Assembly (NCBI RefSeq): GCF_001375495.1
Contig: NZ_LN831057.1
Coordinates: 124,001-188,000 of the forward strand
Direction: 5' to 3'
DNA length: 64,000 nt
From: Flaviflexus massiliensis
Lineage (GTDB): Bacteria; Actinomycetota; Actinomycetes; Actinomycetales; Actinomycetaceae
Shown here piece after piece: positions 8,279 to 17,200 of this stretch. The position numbers and the translations under genes were made by a program. Within the stretch, counting starts at the first letter, position 1. The number at the start of each line of letters is the position of its first letter. The notes under the pieces were generated by a model. It searched no databases. It saw only the letters and a program-made list of their open reading frames with translations, and had not been told where the DNA came from.

Positions 8279-8588
8279 ATTGGAAAGCTTTGAAGGAGAC
8301 ATGGAGCTCGCGCTCTACCGTGAGTATCGGGACGTGCTCGGACTCTTCCGCTTTGTAGTTGAAACGGAACGCCGGTTCTATCTGGCAAACGACGTCGACG
8401 TCAAGATTCGCTCCGCAAACAACGGTGAAGTCTTCTTCGACGTCGCACTGACTGACGCCTGGGTATGGGACATCTATCGCACCACTCGTTTTGTGCGTTC
8501 CGTCCGCATCGTCACCTTCAAGGACGTCAACGTTGAAGAACTCAACAAGTCCGACATCACGAAGGACCTCGGTCTCGACAAGACGTAA
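8271..8588 (+). CDS. DUF2469 family protein
   Basis: 105-residue small acidic protein, recognised by LALYREYRDVLGLFRFVVETERRFYLAN and DVFRSVRIVTFKDVN-like segments. The family is almost universal in Actinobacteria, always next to rnhB, and has no established function. It has no signal peptide or membrane segment. It overlaps rnhB by 8 bases and is followed by a hairpin terminator. Confidence 0.9.
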   Translation: MSELESFEGDMELALYREYRDVLGLFRFVVETERRFYLANDVDVKIRSANNGEVFFDVALTDAWVWDIYRTTRFVRSVRIVTFKDVNVEELNKSDITKDLGLDKT

Positions 8589-8618
8589 CCCCACTCCTGA
8601 CGATTCCTAACGTGTTTC

Positions 8619-8649
8619 CTCCGGTCCGTCCCCAAAAGGCGGGCCGGAG
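8619..8649 (+). terminator. Terminator after DUF2469 gene
   Basis: CTCCGGTCCG pairs with CGGGCCGGAG (one T:G wobble) and is followed by TTCTTG. It closes the lepB-rnhB-DUF2469 unit. A second weaker inverted repeat, CCTCCCC...GGGGAGG, lies between it and dprA. Confidence 0.65.
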
Positions 8650-8726
8650 TTCTTGTCCGCGGCACGGCCTCCCCGGTCATCCGATATTCCCCGATGTGGG
8701 GAGGATGATCGAGGAAAGGTAAACAC

Positions 8727-9812
8727 ATGACGTTGACACTGACAGGGAAGAAAGCGGCACTGGGCGTGTGGACCCACCTGATCGAGCCCGGGGACCCACC
8801 GCCGGAACGAGTCCGACAAGCCCCCATCAAAGCACTAAAAGAACTCGTGACCGGAACCCTGGTCGATGACAGGGCTGAGCGTTGGCGGACCCGATACGAG
8901 GGGCTGAGCCCGGACATCCTATCCGGCACCTTCCCAATCAACGGTCACTTCCTTGTCCCGGGAGATGCTCATTGGCCCCTTGCCATGGGGGACCTGGGTG
9001 ATGTGAGACCGCTCGGCCTGTGGGTTCTGGGGAACACCGAAGTGCTGACACTCCCCGCAGTCTCGATCGTCGGGGCACGCGCCGCCACAAACTACGGTAC
9101 TTCGGTCGCAACGGATCTGGGCAGGGACCTGGCATCCACCCACGTTCTTGTGTCGGGCGGAGCCTATGGTATTGATGCTGCCGTGCACCGGGCGGCACTT
9201 GCTCACCATGGGCGGACGATTGTGGTGCTGGCCGGGGGAGCGGACCGCGTCTATCCGGCAGCACACCGCGAACTGTTTGATGCCGTGCTCATTTCCGGTG
9301 GCGCGATCGTATCGGAACAACCACCCGGAGCGGCCCCTGCTCGCCACAGGTTCCTTTCCCGCAACCGCATCATCGCAGCCCTCGGCCAAACCACCATCGT
9401 CATCGAGGCGGGTTACCGTTCCGGTGCCCTCTCGACCGCCCGGTGGGCGGCAGAGATCGGTCGGGACGTGGGTGCCGTGCCAGGCCCCGTCACCTCGGCT
9501 CTCAGCCAGGGAACAAACCAGCTCCTGCGTGATTATGGTGTCTGCATCACACGAGCAAACGACATTCGCGAGCTACTAGGTGGGATCGTCCCTGACTCTT
9601 TCCCAGTTGTTTCGGAGACGGCCTATGACCGGCTCTCTGAACGAGACAAGAGAGTGTGGAATGCTCTGGCCCCCAGCAGAGTCAGCTCAACTCCCGCCGT
9701 GGCACAGGAAGCCGGGCTGTCAGCACGTGAGGCGATGACTGCCCTCGAGTTCCTGAAGACCATGGGGCTTGCCCGCTCGATCGCCGGCCGGTGGATTAGA
9801 GTAAAGGCATGA
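8727..9812 (+). CDS. dprA: DNA-processing protein DprA
   Basis: 361-residue single-strand DNA-binding RecA loader used in natural transformation and more generally in recombination. The Rossmann-like core has SIVGARAATNYG, LVSGGAYGIDAAVHRAAL, LAGGADRVYPAAHREL, SRNRIIAAL and IEAGYRSGALSTARWA, and GPVTSALSQGTNQLLRDG-like residues close the pocket. A C-terminal winged-helix-like part follows. The gene starts at an ATG 9 bases after GGAAAGG and overlaps xerC by 4 bases. The yraN and comM/yifB genes that often precede it in actinobacteria are absent. Confidence 0.93.
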   Translation: MTLTLTGKKAALGVWTHLIEPGDPPPERVRQAPIKALKELVTGTLVDDRAERWRTRYEGLSPDILSGTFPINGHFLVPGDAHWPLAMGDLGDVRPLGLWVLGNTEVLTLPAVSIVGARAATNYGTSVATDLGRDLASTHVLVSGGAYGIDAAVHRAALAHHGRTIVVLAGGADRVYPAAHRELFDAVLISGGAIVSEQPPGAAPARHRFLSRNRIIAALGQTTIVIEAGYRSGALSTARWAAEIGRDVGAVPGPVTSALSQGTNQLLRDYGVCITRANDIRELLGGIVPDSFPVVSETAYDRLSERDKRVWNALAPSRVSSTPAVAQEAGLSAREAMTALEFLKTMGLARSIAGRWIRVKA

Positions 9813-10741
9813 GTTCCCTCGCTCTCATCTCGCTACTTGATGCCTACCGGCGCGAGCTTTCCGTACGCAGGGGGCTCTCCGACCACACCGTGTCCGGATA
9901 CGTGTCGGATGCTCGCGGGCTCCTCACCTACCTGGGCTCCCTTGTAGGGACCGAGATTACCGAGGAGACCACGGTTGGCGACCTCGGTCTTGAAACACTC
10001 GAGCTTGACGATCTCAGATCCTGGCTTGGTAGCCAGCAGCGTACCGGTTCCTCACGCTCGTCACTGGCGCGTCGTTCCGCCGCCATCAAATCCTTTACCG
10101 CGTGGCTCGCTCAGTGTGGTGTGACGGAGAAAGACGCGGGACTGAGGCTTGCGAGCCCCGCACCCGACTCTCGTCTCCCACACGTGCTTTCTCAAGACGA
10201 TGCGGCTCGTCTCCTCAACTATTCGAAAGATGTGGCCGAGAGCGGGGACAAATCGAAAATCAGGAACTGGGCGGCCTGCGAGATGCTTTATTCCTCGGCC
10301 CTCCGCATCAGCGAGCTGACGGGACTGAATACAGCAGATATTGATGGGGATACGGTCCGCGTTTTCGGCAAAGGACGGACCGAACGGATTGTTCCCCTCG
10401 GCATCCCCGCCCAAGAGGCGCTGGGTAAATACATGGAGGTCCGCCACCTCTTCCTGGTCGACCGGACCGACGCACTGTTTCTGGGGGATCGCGGAGGGCG
10501 CCTAGACCCGCGCACACTCCGCGGAATCCTCCACCGACTCAGCTCAGCGGCGGGTGTTGGAGATACTGCTCCGCACGACCTGCGGCACTCGGCGGCCACC
10601 CACATGCTCGAAGGTGGTTCCGACCTGAGAACGGTCCAAGAGTTCCTGGGCCACAGTTCACTGGGCACAACCCAGCGGTATACGCACGTCTCCCCGGATC
10701 GGCTCCGGAAAGCCTTCGGTCAGGCCCATCCGCGGGCCTAA
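9809..10741 (+). CDS. xerC: Tyrosine recombinase XerC
   Basis: 310-residue site-specific recombinase that with XerD resolves chromosome dimers at dif. It has an N-terminal SAM-like core-binding domain (YRRELSVRRGLSDHTVSGY) and a C-terminal catalytic domain: first Arg in ALRISELTGL, HDLRHSAATHML (His-x-x-Arg) and LGHSSLGTTQRYTHVS with the nucleophilic Tyr. It overlaps dprA (ATGA), the usual actinobacterial pairing, and nothing suggests a mobile-element integrase. It converges on the broken regulator downstream. Confidence 0.93.
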   Translation: MSSLALISLLDAYRRELSVRRGLSDHTVSGYVSDARGLLTYLGSLVGTEITEETTVGDLGLETLELDDLRSWLGSQQRTGSSRSSLARRSAAIKSFTAWLAQCGVTEKDAGLRLASPAPDSRLPHVLSQDDAARLLNYSKDVAESGDKSKIRNWAACEMLYSSALRISELTGLNTADIDGDTVRVFGKGRTERIVPLGIPAQEALGKYMEVRHLFLVDRTDALFLGDRGGRLDPRTLRGILHRLSSAAGVGDTAPHDLRHSAATHMLEGGSDLRTVQEFLGHSSLGTTQRYTHVSPDRLRKAFGQAHPRA

Positions 10742-10777
10742 CTGATCGCTTCCTGATAAAGGACTATCGGTTGAGCA

Positions 10778-13425
10778 CTAGCTGATGCGGAGGAGTCCGA
10801 GGCTCCGGGCCGCCTTGACGGCGTCCTTCCGGTTCTTGACAGCAAGTTTCCGGTAGATGGACTGCTGATGAGAACGGATCGTCGCTACAGAGAGAACCAG
10901 CGTGTCCGCGATTTCCTGAGCGGACATGGTGGATTCCAGGTAACCGAGGACCTCCTGCTCACGTCCCGAAAGTGGTGAGCTGAGGGTGACGGCACCCTCG
11001 ATCCGAGCATCGTCACGAGCGATCTGGGCCAACACAAAATCACGATGCTTCGTGGGTTGCCCGATATGGGCAACGAGCAGATCTCGCACGTTCTTATCCA
11101 TGTTGATAAACGGTGCGGCAACACCCTCCGGCTCGGCGAAATCGAGACAGCGTTCGAGAAGCTCGTGCGCGGTGTCCTTTTCACCTCTCTCCCAGGCGAC
11201 GGTTGCGCGGATGAAGAAATTGCCTGCGGCCGTGTAGCTGACCAGGGTATTTGGTTCGATGTTGCTGAGGATCTTGAGAGCCTCGTCAGGATAACCAAGA
11301 CGCCGCCACAGGCTTCCCACCATGACGTACGTCGTTATTCATCCCATGCCCGGACTTGATCGTTCCCAGATAGTTGACGGCCGCCGACTTGTCACCTATG
11401 GCCCGGTGAATGTGGGCGGCTGAGAGGGCTTTGTATGCGGGCCAGGGAACCCCGTGCGATTCGACATCGGAGACCTTCGTGAGCGCCTTGAAGGACTCGC
11501 CCCAAAGTTCGCTGTCATTGATGAAGCTGGCCGCGCATGCCATATAGATTCGGCCGAGGGCGGGGTTGGAGGAGACGGTGCCACCGTAGGAGTGGAGCTC
11601 CTGCCCGTACTTGACGGCGAGCTCCATGTCTCCCTGCCAGTAGGCGGCGATCTGGGCTGCCATGGCATCGACTCCGCCATCAAAATGATCGAATAATGTG
11701 GATGAAGAGGAGGCTTCGCCACTTGACGGCGGCATCCTGCTCAGCACCTGGCGTGTAGTCGTGAACTGTCCAGCAAACGACAGGGCGAAGGCAAGGTTCG
11801 CGGAAGCCCGGTTCGCGAGGGAATAGTCTCCATTGCCCCGGGCTGCACCCGCAACGGCAGACAGGAGCCGGACCGCTCGCTCAGGCTGGTGCCGTAGCCG
11901 TATCATCCTCCATCCGACCAGGAATGCTCGGTGAATTCCCTGCCTGTCCAATAGATCAATCTCACGCAAGCTCTCGTTCGCTGTGTTGACGTTGCTGACG
12001 AGCTCCTTCGTGTCATCTGAAATAATGAGTTTGACGAGCATCCCGGTCTCTTCCGAACGCTGCCTCCGGTCGTCATCGAGAAGTTCGAGGGCAGCGTCGG
12101 CTCTCGTGTGGAGTACCTTTCCGCCTGCATAGTCGCCAGCCATGTCTCGGCAGGCTGCCAGGATGTAAAGAATTGAGGGGGTGGATCTTTGCGGATTGGA
12201 GAGCTGGAAGCAGTAGTTCTCGAGCAAACTGCCCTGACCGCTCGTCACAAGTAGAATCCACACGTCCTCGATCGTTTCGAGAATGAAGTCGGGATCGCCC
12301 GAGCGGATCGCATGTATGATCGAAGGACCCGGATCAACTTCCCGCATCCACCGCGACGCAGCTTTGTTTGCCTCCTCGAATCGGCCCGGGCTCCGACGCT
12401 TGAGAATGGCCTGACAGGCCTCCGCAAAATACGAGTGCCAGCGGTAGTTAATCTCATCACCACTCACGAGGGGCTCGAGGAAGAGGCCCATGCGGCGGCA
12501 TTCATCTGCAAGAGCCGGGGCATTCTCATTCTGCGTCAGGGTCGTGACCAGGTCTGAATCGAATCGGTTGACAGCGGTAGCAAGGAGAATGAATTCCTTG
12601 AGCTCGTCCCGCAATCCGGCTAGTACGTGATCTTCCAAGTACGCCGCGACGGTAATGCGGGCGGCCTCCGAGGTCAGCTCGTGCACGTCGGCATGCTGGT
12701 TGGAGGACAGGAGGAACAATTGCACGATAAGCGGCCACCCCCTGGTGTTCTCCCACAGTTCCGCACTGTAGCCTGGCGTGTTTGCAGTGGAGGAGGAAGA
12801 CTTGTCGATGAGGTTAACGACCTCCTTCGTAAAGGGGAGAATCGCGCTGTCGAGAAACCGTGCCTGAGCTGCTGCCACCTGCTTCGTCATCCATGACGCA
12901 ACAGAGTGCGTGCCCGAAATGACGATCCGCAACCTTCCACCCGAATGAATGGCGAGGGGGACCGCAACCTGCATCATCGCATCCTTGTTCGAGAAATGCG
13001 CATCGTCAATCACGATCGTCAAAGGACTCTCATTGCACAGTGCCTCGAGGATCGCATTCACACCCTCTTCAACGGTGCTATCACCGTTGAAGAGACGAGT
13101 CTGAACGTTACGTAGCTCGAGGTTGTCGGGTACGAGGCTGATGAGGGCCGCGAGGATTCCTGACAGTAGTTCACTCGGCTGCTCGTGATCCGCCAGCAGG
13201 ATAAACCAGGCCGTCGGATCCTTCCGTTCCTGGGCCCACAGGGAGAGCGTGGTTGTCTTGCCGAAACCCGATGGGGGTTTTGAGGATCGTCAGGGGATAA
13301 CGCGATACAACGTCTTCGATCTGACGGTAGAGAGATGGACGCGAAAGAGCGTCGGGATGCACCTCGGGGACGCGGAGCAGGAACCAGGGTGGGGGCCGCC
13401 AGCGCTGAATTGATGGTGCTGTCAT
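10778..13425 (-). pseudogene. LuxR-family ATPase (LAL/MalT-like) regulator, split by two frameshifts
   Basis: Three minus-strand frames join into one LAL regulator. Frame 1 (13425 to about 13277) ends inside the P-loop region. A G5 run at 13273-13277 (C5 on the coding strand) holds one base too many. Removing it gives KTPSGFGKTT and runs on through the Walker-B-like LTIVIDDAHF and a TPR-like middle part. A second one-base excess near 11334-11340 separates the C-terminal frame with the HTH domain LSGREQEVLGYLE and SVATIRSHQQSIYRKL. With both bases removed the span is 2646 bases, exactly 882 codons, the normal size for the family. The start ATG at 13425 has no clear ribosome-binding site. It could be a pseudogene, a phase-variable gene or two sequencing errors. 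It is divergent from the giant adhesin, so a regulatory link is plausible but unproven. Confidence 0.85.
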
Positions 13426-13684
13426 AGCGGGGGTAAAACAATGTAAATCATCGACAAATTCATGCGAATCGAATTCTGTTCTATCTGACCAAGAAGAAAA
13501 GTTGCGGCTCGTCCGTTCGGATGTGGGCGCTATTTGTTGCGATTCGTGTTATTTGTTATAACTTTGTCCGATTTGAGCTATATATGAGAAGGTCAACCTC
13601 TACTTCGCCGCATTGAGGGCTTGAATGATACTTCAACGTCGACTCTATATTAATTGTATACCGATTTGTCACGTATTTGTGGGA

Positions 13685-13721
13685 AATAAATTCATGTTGA
13701 CGACGTCGACATGAATTTATT
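13685..13721. repeat. 13-base perfect inverted repeat with palindromic core
   Basis: AATAAATTCATGT (13685-13697) and ACATGAATTTATT (13709-13721) are exact reverse complements around an 11-base spacer that itself contains CGACGTCG. It lies in the AT-rich part about 565 bases before the adhesin gene. It is a candidate operator or cruciform site. Confidence 0.8.
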
Positions 13722-13811
13722 CATTAATTGATGATGAATTTTGAGGAATTTCTTCCGAATTTTATGAATTCGTTATGAACGAGCTCCATCATCGCCATGT
13801 ATCGATTGGAA

Positions 13812-13855
13812 CCAGCACACCTGCTAGTAACTGACATCACTAGCAGGTATGCTGG
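13812..13855. repeat. 17-base inverted repeat with one mismatch
   Basis: The arms at 13812-13828 (CCAGCACACCTGCTAGT) and 13839-13855 (ACTAGCAGGTATGCTGG) pair at 16 of 17 positions around a 10-base loop. It lacks a T-run and is remote from both flanking stops, so a protein-binding site or RNA leader structure is as likely as a terminator. Confidence 0.8.
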
Positions 13856-14284
13856 GCTTTCGAACATCCTCATCGCGAGCGGAGGGGTGCTATGGGGCGG
13901 CAATGGTTCGGTCATGCATTGAGTGGCATATGGCTGGATTTGATAGCGAACCCTCCGTCTTGCGTGTGCTTCTCAAGGGGCGACACTCGGTTAGTGCATT
14001 GGGCACCACTCGTGTTTGACCGATTTGTCACAGGTGGCGTTCCCCGGGCTCAGCCCCGGGAATTCAGCATGCCTCTTGACCGCCACGTGGGAGACGAGGT
14101 GGGGGTGAGCGCGCACCGATGTTTCGGTGCTCGATACGGCCTCGACCAATCCAAGTAAACCGCAGGGCAACTTGCACATCTCCCGATGTCTTTGATTAGC
14201 CCACAACTCAATTCATAGCAGTGCCGCAGTGAAGGCATCCGAACAACACAACACATAAATCCCGAGACATAGAAGGGGAATGAT

Positions 14285-17200
14285 ATGTCACAGCTAGCGC
14301 AATCTGCGTTGGTGCGGGGCAGTAGAGACCGAAGTCTCTGGCGCCGCATTGTCGCCATATTGGCGGCATTATTCATGGTGGGGATGAGCACGGTTGCTCT
14401 ACCCACGGTTGCAAACGCAAACCCAAACGTTGATGTCAAGATCGACAGTGTCCAGATTGGCGAGGGTTCCGGTGAAGGCGGCCAGCTCATCCTGGGCGAT
14501 CAGGTAACGATCTCTGGAACCTGGGATGCATCTGGTGCTGACCCGCAGGCGGGCGAAACCTTCTATATCGGGCTTCCTCCCGAGCTTGGTTTCCTGTCCA
14601 ACGTTTCGATCAACTTCATGGGTGAAACCCCCGATGGTGAGAGGGTTGCGTGGGCAACGTGCTTGACGGATGCTGACAGCGACATTGTTACCTGTACGCT
14701 GACCGATTACGTGACCCAGTTCCCTGAAGAAGTTCACGGTACTTTCGAGTTTGAAGTCAGGGTTGAACTGACCACGACGGAAGAGCAGCTCGTCTTTGAC
14801 CTTAACGGCACGGATGGCCTTGTTGAGCTTCCGGGCGAGGGCGGCATCGGCGACGGCATCGAGATCTCTGAAGAGTGGACCAAGACCGGTCGGATGAATG
14901 AAAACAACTGGTCGATGACATGGCGTATTGAAGTGCCGGGGTCGCGCCTTGTAGAACAGGATGCCGTCACCATCAAGGACACGCTGTCTGACACGCACAT
15001 CTTGTGCGAACCTGCTGGATTGCAGATCCACAAGGTCCGTGGTGATAATTACGACAACGTGACGAGCATTGGCTCAATCGACAAGACCGATGATGAGCAG
15101 GTCTTCAATATTGTTCTTGAGCCGGGCGAAGAAGGCTTCTCCGCCGATCACACGTACCGGATTGAATATCAGACCTGCACGCCCGACGGACGCATTGATG
15201 CCGTTGAAACTGAGTACCACAACACCGCTTACATCGAGATCTTTGGTCGCGATGGCGAGCGCGGAGTTGGTATCAACCCCATGATCTGGCACGGTCCGAT
15301 TAATAAGTCTGGATCGGTCCTCGGTGGTGGCGATCGTAACGGCAAGATTGCGTGGACGGTTACCGTTCCCGGCAACAATCTTGTTGGCAAGGATGGTTTC
15401 AACCTGACGGAAACCCTGGGTGATGGACACGTCGTTGGTGCCGATACGATTTCGGGCATCACGATCGTGGAACAGTACGGGCCGAGTAATCAGCGCCGCG
15501 TCAACATCACCGATCAGCTTGACGCTAACGTGGTAAGTCAGGACTCCAAGAGCTTCGAGATCGACTACTCGATCAAGTCGAGCTCCGACTTTGAGTTCAA
15601 GGAATCTGACTACCGCTACCAGATCAGCTACTACACATACGTGGACCAGACTGAACTGCCCAACGGTGGTACCAAGTACTCCAACACGGTCAATGTTGAT
15701 GGCGCCGTCAAGACGGGATCGTCAACGGTTCCCGGTCGTTCCGAGGGTAAGAACGGTCGGCTCAACGGCCACACTGTCGTCCTTGACGGAGTTGACCACT
15801 ACCCGCAGACCACCATGACCTGGCAGGTCCGCATCCCCGGTGAAAAGATCGAGGATGCTGAGGGTTCGATGGTCCTGACCGACACGCTGACCGATGGTCA
15901 CGAGGTGTGCCTGGCAGGAGACCCGTCGGGTGGTCTCAATGATCGTCTTGGCCTCTCGTTCCTCGCCGAAGACCAGATCAGTGGTGGCGGTCTCGATACC
16001 GTTAATCTGTCTGACTCCGTGACCACGACCGAAACCGAGGATGGGCTCAAATTCTCGATCCCGTACCCGACACTTGTGCAGCCAGATGGCACCGAGGCAG
16101 AGGGCTTTAGCCGTGAATACCAGTACGTACTGACCTACACAACCTGCACGACGTCCGGTGGTATGGATGCCCCAGGCACGACCTACGGCAACTCGATCAA
16201 GGGCGAATCAATCAGTTACTCCCGTGAAATTACCCAGTCGAACCGCGGCAGCGGTACCGGTTCCGGCGTGGCACGCGGTTCCTTCGAGATCTCGAAGCTC
16301 ATCAACGAATCTGCACCGGGTGCAGAGTATGTTGCGGACGGACAGAACTTCACTGTTCACGTTCAAGAAATCGATCCGGCGGGCAATCTTGCGATTGAGT
16401 ATGACCTTCAGGTCCCGCTCAACGGCGATCCGGTCGCGGGCCTCAACGCTCGCGGTACGGGATGGACGGCTGTTCTGACCGAGCCGACGTTCCCCAAGGT
16501 CAATGGTGTGGTCTTCGGTGACCCTGTCTTCTCCGAAAGCGAAGGCGTTGCAGTATCCGAAGATGGCAAGACCGCCACGGTTTCCCTTGCACCTCGCTCC
16601 AATGTTTCCGTTGAGCTCACGAACAACACCCAGCTGGGTTCGATTAGCCTCGAAAAGGCTGTCGACGCTCAGGATGACAGCATCATCCTGCCCGTACGCA
16701 CCTACAGGGTGACCGCTCACGTCGACACCTCCGCCCTGGGTCACCAGGTTGGTGAATTCAAGGACGTGACAGTTGAGCTCACCCCTGGTGAGCCGGTGGT
16801 CATCGACAACCTGCCCATCGGTGCGACCGTCACGTTCTCCGAGTCGGGACTCGAAGACGACGACCACATCACGTGGGGCACCCCGACATTCAGCCCTTCC
16901 TCTCTCGTGGTTTCGGCTGACACCGTGAGCACCCCTGCGCAGATCAACGTTCTCAACACGGTGACCCGTACGGTTGGTACCTTCCAGATCGTCAAAACCG
17001 TTGATGGTGCGCAGGCAGACAACCCTGCAGTACCGCAGACGATCACGTTTAACGCTGAGTGGGACGAGGAAGGTACTCCCGGCAGTGCAGTTCTCGAGGT
17101 CCCGACCGACGGCACCCCCGTTGCTCTCGGCCACGACCTACTCATTGGCACCCGCGTCAAGTTGACCGAGGACATCCCCGCCGATGGTTCCGCCATTACC

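Larger units (their letters stand above)
13426..14284. other. Long AT-rich intergenic region between regulator and adhesin
   Basis: 859 bases without a convincing gene. The stretch 13440-13760 is clearly more AT-rich than its surroundings, with TTATTTGTTATAAC-like runs and several GAATT motifs. Two strong inverted repeats are listed separately. CCCGGG occurs at 14043-14048 and again at 14055-14060 and can fold into a hairpin; CACCGA/TCGGTG at about 14117-14132 forms another. An 88-codon frame at 13892-14158 has no ribosome-binding site or recognisable product. The region probably carries the promoters and operators of both flanking genes. Confidence 0.6.

Noticed and set aside
9809-10741. Tyrosine recombinase considered as an integrase of a mobile island
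   Set aside because: It overlaps dprA and matches chromosomal XerC in size and position; no attachment-site duplication or phage genes follow.
13892-14158. 88-codon plus-strand frame before the adhesin
   Set aside because: No ribosome-binding site, odd composition and two hairpins inside; treated as non-coding leader or promoter DNA.
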